Assembly: GCA_013397795.1 (NCBI GenBank)
Contig: VZTJ01004774.1
Span: 197,960-261,959 of the forward strand
Reading direction: 5' to 3'
Source of the DNA: Orthonyx spaldingii
Taxonomy: Eukaryota; Chordata; Aves; Passeriformes; Orthonychidae
Length of the DNA: 64,000 nt
Both the position numbers and the translations under genes were made by a program. The notes beneath the pieces are model-generated. The model made no database searches. It saw only the letters and a list, made by a program, of their open reading frames with translations, and had not been told where the DNA came from. Shown here in pieces: positions 36,900-50,630 of the stretch (the stretch's first letter is position 1; each line of letters opens with the position of its first letter).

Positions 36900-37520
36900 C
36901 GGAGTTTAGCATTAGGGCTGACCCAAAACCGTTCTCTGTATCAACCCGCACAAGTTTGTTTATTGTCTCTTTAAGACCTGGAGTCGGAAGCAGAACCTCT
37001 GTGGTTTACCCCAGTGCACAAAACGGGGAGGGATGCTTCGTGCCTTTATAAACAGGGGACGGAGATATGGAGCTCTCCCTTCCATTCTTTCCGGGCTCTC
37101 AAGCATTTCAAAATCTCTTCAGACATTGCTGTTTGCCATTTGCCGGGGGCGGGGTGACGGGGACGGGACATGGGAATGCCTGCTGCTGCCCGCAGCCGCT
37201 AGGCCAGAGGTCAGAGCCACTTCATGAGTTCCAGCTGCTGTCAGCAGCCGCGCCGCGCTAAGGAGAGCCCCTGGTGGGCGGCGGGGAGCGGGAAGTACGG
37301 CAGTATTGACTGCTTTTGGACAAAAGTAGTTTTTTCCAGGTTTTGTTTTGTCTCTGTTCCCCGTTGGTTATTTGTTTGGCGGGGGGGGTGGGGGGGGGGA
37401 AGGAGTGGGAGGGAGGCAGTTTTGGAACAACGGAGGCTTATTTGCCGTGTTATTTCCTTCATTCTCTTCATTCTCTCGGCTGCGTGGTCCAGGGACGGGA
37501 TTCTCCACCATTTTGTCTGT
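36900..37520 (+). promoter_or_regulatory. CpG-rich, TATA-containing intronic segment (possible promoter)
   Basis: This stretch stands out in AT-rich intron. CGGAG, CCGGG, GCGGGG, CCGCGCCGCGC and GGCGGCGG occur close together, TATAAA is at 37047-37052, and a G-run tract (37380-37400) could form a quadruplex. The TATA box faces the plus strand, so any transcript would be antisense to ITGA9. I see no LTR termini or AATAAA, which argues against another solo LTR. Promoter activity is inference only. Confidence 0.4.
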
Positions 37521-40500
37521 GTTCCCCGGGATAATTAGGAGGACCTCCTTCGCATTTGTGCATGGGCGTTGAACCGTTTGCCTTGGTATTTCTTGATTAT
37601 TGCTGTTTTCTTTAAGCAAACCGTTATTTTTTTCACTTATATCTCTTCGTATTTGTCTCTCCTTATTAGTGGCAAGGGGAGAAGTTAAAACTAAGGGGAA
37701 GTAACTTATTTCGGAGACCCCACCCCATAAATTGTCTGAAACTAAGACGATAGTGTTACTCTTTGTATTACCTTTTTTGATGCTTTGGCCAACTCAGCTG
37801 CTCCCCTGTTTATATCAGAACTAACGAGATAAACGAAGTCTTTCTGTAAATGCACAAGCCTAGGTACTAAACCTTTTACCTTCAGCAGAAATAGTACAAA
37901 ACCCCTTTTTTGTGTCATTAGCTTATTAACTTGTCCAAAAAAGTGGATGACTGAGGCAAGTAAACTTGAGGAGTACCAATCTCTGATAAAATGAGCTTCA
38001 GTCAAGATAATCTTGCTCAAGAAAAGCCTTCTCACTTTTTGCAGCTTATGAATATTTACTGAAAAAAAATCTACCAAAGTTTAATAAAAACTATGACAAC
38101 AAAGTATCACCATATTCTTCCTGCTACCATTCTTAAAACCTGTAAGTATGAGAGATTTTCCCACAAACCACTGACATTCCTGCTGTTGACCTCCTCACAT
38201 CCTCTGACAAGATGAAAAACTGAAAACTTGTACCTTATTCAAATAATAAATCCTTGAAAGAGGGAGGAAAAAAAAGTTGTTACAGATATGTAATTACTGC
38301 ATACTCTGAGTCCCATTCAGCATTAAACAATACGTACCTGTGTTAAGTATTGTGAAAAAAGAAGCAAACCCCAAAAGTCTATCTAAATTTCAAATGCTGT
38401 TTTTCAGACAAGTGATATCTATGTCTCTTTGAAAGATGTACCTTTTCTGCTTCACTGGCCCACAAATTCTTCATAATCTGTTCTTTGAAATATGTATTCA
38501 CAACCTGATTTAACATAATCTGTTCTTACATTCCCAACAGATACACCTAAAGTTTACAGTCTCCTTGGGCTCAACTGAAGATTAAGACTATGATTTGTTC
38601 AGACCACCTGAAAGGAGTTTTCATTATTTATTTTAGGTAAGAGATTCACAAAGCCCACAGACATTTATTTCTTTGGTCTTTTACATGGAAGTTAGATCCA
38701 TATCAACTAGAAGGCTTATGTTAAATTAAAAACAACAAAAAGTCAGGATCTATTAAGTACTTGTTCTTTATTCCTGAAAGTTTAAATTACAGATGTCATT
38801 GGATTTATGCAAGAGATACAGGAAGGACAGTACAAGTTTCTGTGCTATACAAGCTTTTGGCATACTCCCCAAATAGTCCTGATTTACATCCTGTAAAAGT
38901 ACAGTGTAAGAACAAGCCAAAGCAGAAATGTATCACAAGACTAAAAGGAATTGTCTAGCATGAAGCAACATCAACCTGGTTCTTTCTACTTTAAATGATT
39001 ATATTTTCTTAAACTGAAGGTTGGTATCGTTTTTAAAACACTTTAGCTGAAACAGAGAAAGGCACCTCCAGAGGATGAACTCTGAACTTGGAAATACCTT
39101 TCCCTCTCTGCCAACAACACAGCAACCCTATATGAGGTGGATAGTAAATTCCGTGTTTTAGTCCATCTTAGGAGGGAAACATGCAAGAACTAAGCACCTC
39201 CTGTTACCTGCACTGCTCTGGAACAGACCATCAGGTCACCTATACCCTCTTTCAGCAGAGGCAGAGGCTACTTCCTAGAAGGCAGACATCACTATTTGAC
39301 CTGCAGAATCTGTGGAAATGCAACCAGGCAGAAATTATATGACACTCATCTATGTATCTGTGATTAATCAGCATGTGCTGACAGCCAGCAGGCAAGAAAG
39401 GATGCAAGACAGTTGAGCAGCAATCCTTTTCTTTTAGCACTCTTGGAAGCCACAGAGCCACAAAACTGGGAAAAAATTAACAGAAAAATTCTAAATGGGT
39501 GGATCATGCTAAGGTAGAAGCAAATCTATCCTTTTCAAAGGACTGGTTTGGTGGGATATTTTTTAGGGTTTTTGGTTTGTTTTCTTAGGATGACTGTTAG
39601 ACACTTATATTTCCTATCATCTATTATTCTCAATTTTTACATGCATAAGGGTTCAGTCAACCAGCCAGATAAAACTATGACAACTTTTCAATAAACTTTG
39701 TTTCCAATGAAATATTCAGCTGTAGAAAGACAACTAGTTAAAATCTTAGCACAAAGCTCCTGTCTGCATTATGCTGAGACTGAACTGCATATCTGAAATA
39801 AAAATCATGATTTGTATTGTGAGCCTCATTGTGAATTTTATGTTGTTCAAACATGACGCTATCCCAATCACCTTGCGGTACACAGACAAGGAAATTTCTG
39901 GCCAAATGTTTATGATTTATAGATGTAAGAACCGTACAAGTCTTTGAAATGGAGTAGGAAGCCAGGCTCTTCAGCAGACTTGGCGTTTCAGGGTATGTGG
40001 CATACCAGAGCTTTTCAAAAATTTCCATTTCTCAGCAGCCTAGAAACAGAAAAGCACTAGCCCTAAAGTAGTCTTCCCAGGACCTGGGATCCAACATCTG
40101 ACAAAAACAGCAGAAAGGACTTTTTTGAGCAGTGCATAGGATGTGGAAAGAGATGTGCACTGCATTTGTAATCAGTGCAAGAACTATACAGAAGCCACAG
40201 AGAAATGTCAACATCTAACTCCTAACACAAATGAACAACTAGGGCAGGAAACAAGAGGGACAAAAGTGAGGTTCTCTTAAATCCTACATTAAGACTACAG
40301 ATTGGGAAATAAAAACCTTCCCCAAGAGAGGTACCAATCAGAAGTAGCCCTGCAGCCTCCCAGGAAGAGACTTCCACGGAGCTTTGTTGGAGCTGTCTCT
40401 GCTGAAGGTTGTTTCACTCTTTTTTCCAGAAGCTATTTATTAAGTCCTGAATAAAATCATTTGTGGTCTGGTGCATACACATAAATCTCCTGTACTGGAA

Positions 40501-41250
40501 GTGTACCTAAAATCTGTACACAGACAGAGGTAGACAAAGTCCACATCAGCACATAAAGTAGGCCAAAGAAAATGGTAAATCAGGCTAACTGCATGGCATC
40601 TTCAGCACCTATGTCCATATTACACACTTTTCTAACTTCTACTGAGTCTGGTCCTGTGGCCTGAATGTGCTGCAGCCACAAATTAATGGCTGACCTAGCA
40701 GACTTCACTGAGCAGCTTTACATTGCAGAAAAAAAGCACCTAAAAGATCTTGAATTATTTTTTAATTTTTCTTCTTTTCTATATACAATGGTCTATGTCA
40801 TCACATATAGCCTAGATTACAACATATATAATGAGTCTTTTTGGGGTAACAGTGTAAAATTTTTGTAACACAGAAGTATTACTAACTACTGATCCTAGCC
40901 TTCAACTCCTGGAAAACTTTTCTAAATTAAAAAGCCCACATTTTTTGCAAAGAAATTACATTTTCATAATTTCAATCCTAAACTGAAAACTTTGTAAGGG
41001 GGTACCTGACTGATGGAAACCCAAACATTTTATAAAATCTTTTCACATAGATTTTATAACTTGATGTAGTTATTATTTGTCATTTTCATTATTAGAATGA
41101 AGCAGGCTTTCACTATCTTGAATGTCTTCAACTTTCACATGAGGCAAACTAACATCCAAGAACAAAAGTAAAATTTTCCCACAGAAGTTTTTACTGACAA
41201 TGATTTCTTTTTACCATGAGTAGGGATGTTCCCATTCTCTAGCAATATCT

Positions 41251-42129
41251 TGTCTTAGTTTGTGTCTTGGGGTGATTTTGTGATGATACTATATTCCCTA
41301 GTTGTCTGCTTTATGCCCAGAAATGGTTGCTGTAGCTTGAAGGTGAATCTGGGGGGAGGGGCAGGAGTCTGGGAGCAGGTTTTGTTCAAAGACTCTCTCC
41401 TGAGTATGATGGCTACTGTGAGGACAGGATGCTACATTGTTGCTTTCCCTAGATTAGTTATTTGCTAGTTTAAGCAAGAAGTTTCCTTTTTTTTTTCCTT
41501 CCTCTGGCCTGGAGGCTGCACCAGCAATCCTTTTGTCAGCTTCTGTTTTGTTTTCTCTTGACCTGTTCGGCTTAGCTTTGGTCCAAAGTCGGGCGGTTGC
41601 TGAGGCGGTCGATCCGGGACCTGTGGGGGACTGGTGGGGGGCCGCTCCAGCTCAAACCTTGTGAAAAGCTGAACCAACAAGAGGAGGAACACCAAGATCC
41701 ACCAGCTTCCTCTGCTGTGAAGAGGAGACCAACTCCAGAAGTTCAAAAGGCTCCCATCTGTTTTGCCTGAGCTGCTGCGTGAACTGTTTTTCCCTTCCCT
41801 GAGACAAAGGGGTTGGCTGCCATTTTGCCTTACCCGCCATGCAGCCAGCCAGTGTGTTTTTTCTTCCCTGGGCATTTTGAGGGTTTTTTTTGTTCTGCTG
41901 GGGGAGGGGGAAGATTCTGAGTGTTCAATATATTGCATTTATTCAATTTCTTTTCTGTGCTGTGTGGGCACCTTGTTTGTTAATAAACAGGTTGGGGTTT
42001 TTTTTCACTTTCATCCACCAGTATTCATTTTGTTCATTGGCAGAAAAAGGGAATTACTGAAGCCCTTCTCTTTAGAGAAAACACTCATTGCAGAGCGTTT
42101 TCTCCTAAATTTGTCTCTAAACCAAGATA
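41251..42129 (+). mobile_element. Solo LTR, probably ERVL-type
   Basis: It starts TGTCTTAGTTTGTGTCTTGG and ends TCTAAACCAAGATA, a decayed version of the AAACCAAGACA terminus seen in avian LTRs. AATAAA is at 41982-41987 and the middle is C-rich and GC-richer than the intron. Flanks (ATATCT and GGCTGC) do not match, so no target-site duplication is seen. The 157- and 127-codon ORFs inside lack known domains. Confidence 0.78.
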
Positions 42130-42483
42130 GGCTGCAAAACACTTAACATCAATACACACATCATGTTTTTCCTAGTTTTTACCTCAATTTCAAAGGCACT
42201 TTTGTCAAACTGCTCAACCCTAATGTAAAGAAAGGTAAAAAAAACATTCTGATATTCTCACTGTGGAATTATCAGAGTAGCACAGCTTGCACTCAGATCT
42301 CGTGTGCATTCTTGAACACCACACTGTATATCAGAATAGCCTCAGAATTTCTCAATAACAACACATTACTGTCAGGTGCCTCACTTAGACACCTGTGGCA
42401 CTTCAAAATCACAACCTTTCACAGTTTTAAGTGAACATCCAAAATCTAAGGGACTGAAAATCATTACTCACTCCCAAACATAT

Positions 42484-42541
42484 AAATAAATATGTGTGTA
42501 TGGGTATGTATATATGTATGTATGTGTGTGTGTATGTTTAT
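42484..42541. repeat. TATG/TG microsatellite
   Basis: A run of TATG, GTAT and TG units with few interruptions. Confidence 0.85.
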
Positions 42542-43122
42542 ATAGTCTCCTATTGTATTCAACATGTGTGCATATACATGTAACATGCATAAAGAGATAA
42601 AAGCCAGAACATTTCTGTTACATAGATTGTAAATGGCACCTTGCATAACAGGCCTCTACATGCCACCATAACTCTGCAAAGGCTAACAATATTACTAATC
42701 TATCATCATGCAGAGTAGCAGAAAATCCCTCATACCGCCCATTCCAAGCCACACCATTCTCTGATTTTATGATTCTATAAATGGCCACACACTCATTCAG
42801 AGACAAGTTAGTCTCTAGCTTTGTTAATTTACTGTAAGTTGCTCTCCCCTTGAAAAGGCTATGAACATGCTTGAGAGACATTTAAATATGACTGCCTGTA
42901 CAATGGGTTACTCTGCCAACTTTTTGTTGTCAGTACAAACCACTAAGTTTCTCAGAGACAAGATACAACCACTGGAGAAAGCATGCATGTTGCTTCATGC
43001 TTTTAAAACACCCTATCTGCAACAAGGAAGAAATTACTGCAGGATGACTAATGGATTCTGAATATTTGAATCTGACTGACTTCTTTTTTGCTACTTTATG
43101 GGTTGAGCAGAGGCAAACCCAT

Positions 43123-44022
43123 TGAGAAGAACCAATCTGATTTTTATTTATGCCTCAATATATGTCATACATGAGGTAAAGGATTCCTATAGGGGATGTA
43201 CATTTGCCTGGGAAATTGGGCTATGGGAGTAGCCTTAGCCCGTAAAAGCAGTTAACTGCGACACAACGGGAGCCATTTTCTTTGGGGTTTCTTGAAGGGA
43301 CCAGGGGTTCTCTTGGAGAGCCAGCTTGACTCTCCTCCCCTCCCTTGCCTTTTCTTCCTTGTAGTCCTGCTTCCCTCTCCATATCTGTTCTACCCTGCTT
43401 CAACGTTTCCACAAACCAGCTCATCGCTGCAACAACTTAGCATTTCGCTATTCTCTCTGACGAAGTGACTGCCGCCTGCGCCTAGCCGCGACAGTCGCCT
43501 GCCACCACGTTTGCCACGCTGCAGCTGTAGCCGCTGCCACCTGCACTCAGCTGCCTGCCGCCGTGTTCCCCACGCTCCAGCCAGCAGCCACCTCCTGCAG
43601 CCACCGCGTCCCAACCCTGACCGCCCACGGCTGCTCTGTGGGCGCGCCTGTAGCTACAGCAGCCTGTTCTTCAGCACCGGCAGAGGCATATAGCCTGCTG
43701 CTGTTTGGAAGTCGTGCCTAGCCTTCATGGGAGCCACGCGGCTCGCTGCAGCTTGCGGCATGCACGCTCCACCTGCCGAGCTGATGTTGACAGAGTACTG
43801 GGGTTCTTGTGGTAACGCTGTCCCTGTCCTCTGTTTCTTTCTCTATCTCTCTTTTTCCCTCTCTGCTCTCTTTTCTATTCTCCTTCAGTAGGGAAACCTA
43901 CCCTTCTTTATCAATAAACAGTTCTCAGATATAATATTGCCGTGTTTGGGCTTTATTTTTGTCCAAGAAATCTATCAAAAATAATCCTCCCTGACCCCCT
44001 CTTTTTATAGCGAGATGGGACA
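43123..44022 (+). mobile_element. Solo LTR, ERVL-like, TSD CCCAT
   Basis: It starts TGAGAAGAACCAATCTGA and ends GAGATGGGACA. The flanks are exact: CCCAT at 43118-43122 and 44023-44027. AATAAA is at 43913-43918. It is the sister copy of the LTR at 10534-11570 and shorter (900 versus 1037 bp), with a more CpG-rich R/U5 region. No retroviral genes are attached. ORFs inside are chance. Confidence 0.92.
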
Positions 44023-47000
44023 CCCATAAATTAGCAATGGTTTTTAATCATGTATGATTACACCACTCTTGAGAAAAAGTGTAGAAGGACATTTCAGAGT
44101 GAAACACTTGCATGTAAAACATATCGTCTACACTCCACACACATCACATCCTGACAAGCCTGCAGGATACTTAACAGGGTTGCATTAGAATAGCATATTG
44201 AAATTACTACGTACACAGGGATCATAATCTCTGACTTTCCCTGCACATGTAGGGATTTATGAGAATACTTGGGTTTGGTTTGCAACTCCAAGAAGGGGGA
44301 AAATTGCCACACATTTTCCAGGAAATGTAAAGGATAACCAAGAGCTGCCAATGAAGCCAGGTCACCTGGGAGTGGTTGGAGTTTCTAGGAGAAATAATAC
44401 ACCTGCTGCCTTAGCACATTTCCATTCTGCTATCAGCTCTGTTTCCCACCTTCAGGGTACTTGCAACATCATTTTTGCTCATCTGTAGCTACTGCCAGAA
44501 CATGACAATTTCTAGAAAGCCTTTGAGGCCTTTCAGTAATTGTTGGGGTTTAGTAAACTGTTAGTGAACAGTTTAAGGGTTTAGGCCGCACTACCTGTAA
44601 CATAAACTTCACAGGTGAACTGAAAGCCAGTGGCCCCTTCTAGATTTAACCTCAACCCATGAACATGCATCAAAGGCAAGACCTTCCATTTTTTCGGGGT
44701 TCTGTATCCTGCACAAGATGTCAACCTGGGAGAGGGAAATGAAATAAAATTTCAAAATAGGCTGGACAGGACAGGTGAGGACCAAGCATGAGAAGTGGAT
44801 ATTAGCAGCTGACATGGGGTTAAGTATGTGCATGTGATAGGAATCTCTTGGAAGAATGAGACAGAAATATGGAAGGAAAACTGGCTGTTGCTTCCAACCA
44901 AGCATTACATACAATCTCCCTGTTGCATTGCTGTATGTAAGAAGCTGAGGGCTATTTCCATATTTAATAACTGACATTTTACAAGATAAATGGGCAAGCA
45001 AATGTGTATCTTCAGCTCCTTACTTATACTAGCAACACTAGATTTCCATTAATGCAAAAGAATTCATTATGGTATTAAAACTTAAGGTTTCCAGCCTCTT
45101 CCTGTAAGTCTGGGATTCCCCTTTTGAGCTAAATCATCACTAGTTATAGAGGAGGGCCTGGAAGCCAGCAGAACTAAGCTGATACAAAGCAAGTATGAAG
45201 GTGGAATCCAGATGTGAGTGCATGTGATAAAATCAAACCTACATCCAACCTCAGAAAAAGTGCATGGGCATGTTCAGGGAAAACATCATGAGACACAAGA
45301 TATTTGGAACAGCAATATTACTTGCAGGAAACATGCTCAAGGTCTGAACACAGGCCAGTCATTTCACAAGATTTTTAACACTGTTCAACTCTGTAATGTA
45401 TGCCTTTCTCATCATCCCTGGGCTATACTGACTCCAAAGGACAAGGAGTTTGGCTGTGGTCTGGAAATTTCTGGAGAGGGTTTTTACATATTTTTTCCTG
45501 TATGTTTTTTTAAACTGTTTTATTTATGTATGAGTAACTAATCAGTTGTTCAAGTTTTCAAACTTGAAGAATAAATAACAGATGTGTTTGTATGTCTTTG
45601 TTGCTAACCATAGCACATTCATCCTAGAATTAGGGGAAAAAATGTATACACATATTCTGATTCAATGTATTCTGTTACATGTATACATGTAAACTGATTC
45701 AGCCTTTATTAGGTGAACAAAGAATTGATAGGCAGGGTTAATCTAACATGTCACACTGAGAAAAAAAGGGTGCTGACAAGAAATTCCAGACAAGGTCAGA
45801 CTTTCAACAGTAGACACGTAAGTTATGTAAATATGTTATCTGACTACTTGCGCCATATGCCAAGAATGTTTAATATTCAGAGATAATGAAATACATTTGA
45901 ATCAGAGCAGTCTTGTTGATTCTGGTAATAAATTTAAGAGCTGCTGAAATAACAGAAAGTAATTTTTTTAGTTAATCCATTTCACACAAATCTTGAAAGA
46001 TTTAAACTAAAAATAGCAATGATGGCAAGGAAAACCAGTAGTCCACAGATCCAATAAACAACCTTACATGGCCATGAGGAGAGGCAAGTGGAAACAAAGT
46101 GGAGGTGCTAAAGCATTAAATCAGCTTAGAGGAGGAGTACACCATAGCTCTGGCTTCTGTTCCTCTAGACAACAGCAGAATGCACTAGATACATGTTTGG
46201 CATAAACCATGCTAATCTGATTGCAATGCCTTTAGATGTTTTTCTGATGCACTTAATATACAGCTTAATTAAATAATGAGGTTTGATAAACATGATTCTT
46301 GCAACATTGGCTTGGTCTTGGCCCTGCAGCAAATTTGCACATACTTATCAGCAATCCCCAAAAGCACTGCTCTCAAGAACTAATGATTCCTACCCAGTTT
46401 AGTGACAAAAGCAAAGATCTTCTCATACAAAGTTCTTGACTTACAAGACAGCAGATTCTTTCCTAGACAGAACTGTACATGCCACACATACACAGTAAGA
46501 AGAAACACTGACCACTTGGTATGATTTAACTGTGAGGTCCACAGAAGGTTCAGGCTTAGGAATGAATGACCATCATGTTACACAAAAATCAGCTTACCAC
46601 TAACATTCATGTGCTCCTTATATATTGGCCTCTAGCAGATGAAACCCAAGAAGGCATCCCTGAGAAGTACTTATCCTCTTCCTGTGATGAACTGTGAAAT
46701 GCCTAACCAACATATGAGGCAACAAATAATTCTCAGGGTATGTCGTTATTTAAAAAGCCCCCGAGGTCACCTGGCATTTGACGTTCTTTCTGCTAGGTTC
46801 TATCTGTCTATAGCACATCCTCTTCTGCAACCTTACCTATGATGTATTAAACACAAATAAGCCCATGTTTGTTTTTTACCTAATTGGTGGACTTTCCCTA
46901 TGGACTGTGTTGATGTTAGGATGAGGAGCTCTGAAGAGGAGGTAAGTACATTCCCTGCAGGGCTCAAACAGCTTCAGTGGAATGTTTCACTAAAGCAAAC

Positions 47001-48046
47001 ATTTGAATGTAACAGAAAGATGTCTAAGATCTAAACTCTCTTTAGAAGCAGTGGAGAGAAGGTAGGACTTCCAATAGGATGATTTTGCTTATCTGCTGCT
47101 GACAATTGAAGATTAAATGGGTCACCCTCATTTAAAAAAACTCTTGGGGGTGGAGGAGACATATCAAGCAGATGTCTTTTGCTTCCAAGACATCCTCAGA
47201 GTTTCCTCCAAGAAATGGTTTATTGATACTTTTGATACCATCTGGTACCTTGCAGACGGACTGGAATGATGTACTTTCAAAGCCTGGAGAGAAATCCAAT
47301 AGAAGATGTTTATTTTCACTCTGATACATGAACAGGGAGAAAAACCCTTCTTTCACCAGATGGAAGCTAGAGTTTATATGCACAGATACCATTGTTTTTA
47401 ACTCTTCCTTGTTTTCTGCTTCCTTGATTTAGACCACAAATCTTGTACATTATTTATAGAAGGGAAGGAGTTTAAGAGTCAGGATTTGAAACAGGACTGT
47501 GTGTTAAAAGAATGAACCAATCAGTTATTTTCTGAACTTCCCTTTTCCTTCTTCATTATTTTTGGCAGGAAAAGCTTCACCAATGAAAAAATGGAGAAAT
47601 TTTACACTCACTTCTTCAAAAAGAAGGAAAACAAAAAATTAAAAAAACATTTGTAGACTTTGTTTTCATTCAGTATCCTACAACAGGAGGAGCTTCCTTC
47701 TCTGGCTAGGAAGCTTAAAAAACCCCAACTATATGTATTTTTTTCATACCTCAGCAAAACTCCTGATTACTACATGTTTACTCCTGACTTAGTATCTGCC
47801 AAACCTCCTTCTTCCTTCATCATTGTGATAACGGGTTATTTATATATCCATTATATTTCATGTCTTTCTTTAGCTGAAATTTCCTTGTACCAAAGTGAAA
47901 TCAGCCATCTTTTTCAAAATTGGAATTCACATATTTAGCAAAAAAAAATATAGGAGCTATGGGCTGTTCACAAAGTAGCAATACTTTCAGTTGACCCAAA
48001 ATATTAATCAAATTGCCACTCATTTGAAAGGCCATGATTTTGGGGG

Positions 48047-48076
48047 NNNNNNNNNNNNNNNNNNNNNNNNNNNNNN
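48047..48076. other. Assembly gap (30 N) in a poly-G run
   Basis: Thirty Ns are flanked by GGGGG on the left and a long G run with few interruptions on the right (to about 48105). The true length is unknown. Confidence 0.98.
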
Positions 48077-48164
48077 GGGGTGGGGGGGGGGGGGGGGTGG
48101 GGGGCAGTGTTGTAAAATTTAAATAACTAAGTAATTTGACAAATTTCACTTTAGAAGCTAATCA

Positions 48165-48480
48165 TGAGCAGGCTCCTGACTCTTTATTGTTGCTTTGCAA
48201 GAGAAGCTAGCCTGGCGTTGCTGTGGTCCTGGAGGCTGCTTGCACCGCTCTGAGCTCTGAGTGCAGAGAGGGGTCTGATGCCAGCTGCCTGCCGTGGGCT
48301 GCCGCTGTGCCCCAGATGTGCCACTACTAGCTGCGAGTCTGTGCGGCAAAGCAGAGACTGGCCACAAGACGGGCCGACCCCCAGAAGCCAGGCACCCTGC
48401 ACACCCCAGCATGGATGACAACAGCAGACCACAACTGTACAGGAACATTGTTGCTATGGCCTGATTTAAAATATGGATCA
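48165..48480 (-). other. GC-rich unassigned segment
   Basis: This GC-rich stretch interrupts AT-rich intron. On the minus strand it has an open frame of 107 codons without recognisable domains and, near its end, AATAAA (48183-48188) inside AGCAACAATAAAGAGTC. It could be the 3' part of a processed transcript, a decayed LTR or an unknown repeat. I cannot decide. Confidence 0.35.
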
Positions 48481-50630
48481 CAGTGGTTTTTCCCCATGTT
48501 TCAACAGTCTTGATTTTTCTATTATTAGACTTTCTTGAAAGACAATTATTTTATTACATTCAAAATGCATTTTCCAAGAACGTCCTCTTTAGAATTAAAA
48601 AAAAATTTCACTGCTTATACATATACCATAGCACTTTGATTTCTGGAAAGTTTGGTCAAAATAACCATCAAATGTCAAAGAAATTGTTCAAATCTGGTTT
48701 CACCTAAAGATCCCAACTAGGAAATCACAGAAAACTTTCTTCCATGTTAAGAAGTTTTGCCCCGTCTTCAAGGATGCACTCAGCAATGCATGAAAAGATT
48801 ATTTTGAAACACTGAAAATGCTGTGAGCCCTCACCAAGGCACAGCTTTAGTATAGTGATTCAGATGGCAAAAATGCTGAGTTTTTTTAGATTTATTTTAA
48901 GGTCTTAACTCAGAAAAAAGCTTGATTTTATAGCTGGGCAGCCTTCCTGTATAACAATGGAAAGTTAAAAAAGAGCAAAGTTCCGCTTTGCTTAAAGAGA
49001 TTCAGTTCATCATGCTGACATTAGGAACTCTTCCTGAGCTGCTTTGCAATCCTGCTCCCCATTCCTGTCTAAAGGCAACTGTTCCATGCCAGAGCACAGT
49101 GTACGCTTCTGCCTCTCCTCACAGCCATCCTGGACCAGCAGATGCACTAGTTTCCCCTGCAAGGGACAGGGCTCCTAGGCAAAGCCAGATTCAGTTGATA
49201 TCATGGAGATGCTCTACACTGGAGGGTGGGGCAGGGAACACCTCTAATTGCCTAAGCAAAAATATTTTGGAACAATCATTTAAAATGCAATTAAAGTGAA
49301 AGAGGCAAGAAGGTCAGAAAGCATCTGTACAATTTTCTGTACAAATTTCTGTACAATACGTTCCCTGGAATGAATAATTTCCTCCAGTAATCTAACTATG
49401 CCAAAATATGTGTATGCCAGTGTGTGTGTAACATCATTGAAATGAAGAGACTACAAGTGGGATGACTAATACAAAGTGCTAAAATAAATCTTGTTCTAAG
49501 CGCAAAATGCTCCTGCACAATCTTTCTGTCAAAGATGGCAACCACCAGCAGCATGAATTGCTGTTGGGAAAAAAAATGCTGTATCAAACACTATCAGCAA
49601 ATATTTCTGTCTTCACATGCTGGGACTGCACATGTATATTTTCAGAGACAAGACCTGAAATGTCAAATGACATAAGCACATAACTTTAAACCCTCTAACA
49701 ACAAATAAGTGGTTTTCTACATACTGATATCAATATACAGGCTTGCCTCTGTCATGTGGAGCATGTAGTTGTGAGCTTGACAATCTCAACATATGCCTCA
49801 AGGAACACTCATGCCCAACGACACTTTAGAGACCTTCTTAGCTTAGTTTTAGGTTTTAAACACCAGCATTGCAGCAGACAAAGCATCTTATTCCTATGCT
49901 GGAAGATAAAATCTCCAGGTAAGAAGCAGAAAGCACACTTAAGGTTTTAAAACCGACATTATTTCTTTTACATTCTCTATGTGAAGAAAAACCTCCATTA
50001 GTTTGGGACCTTTCATGGAATGAGACAGCAAGCTTTAATTCTTCTCCCTAACTTCCTTCTGCTCCTTACAGACATTATACTATGCAAATGCAGGAAGAAA
50101 AATTACATGACTGCTATACAAACTGACCTTAAAAATGTAACCTGTAATGAGCCAGCACTTGTAGCTCTGGGACTGACTCCATTTTACTTTTTCTCTTTCA
50201 ACATTCACAGGAAGAGAGTAACGTTTATTTTACACAGCTTTCCCTCGTGAACATGACAAACATTTCTGGAGTCTCATGCTCATGCAGCTGTCAACCAAAA
50301 CAGCATTCTGTAAAAGGAATTCTCTTCAGTTCTTCCATTAATTCATTCAGCTTTTCTTTACTTTCTAAAATCTTACTGATACTCAGTTATCATAAAGGCC
50401 AGGTCTCACCTATACAGAAAGAAGAAAGAAGTGTGAAATGAATACGCCAAACATAATAGGACAACTGGAGGACTTCTGTTTATCCTTCCAAGAGAAGGAC
50501 TTTTTATTTTGCTCCCTAACCAAGAAGTGATGGGAAGGGTTGAACCAGGAACTAGTGGCCTGGGCTAACCGGCCCATTTAAGGTTGATGGGAACAGGAGT
50601 CACAAGACTGAGGTTTAACCCATTTTTCAC

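Noticed and set aside
44541..44680. TGTTGGGGTTTAG, identical to the start of the LTR at 50631
   Set aside because: Only the first 13 bases match. The following sequence does not resemble the LTR and no second end or duplication was found.
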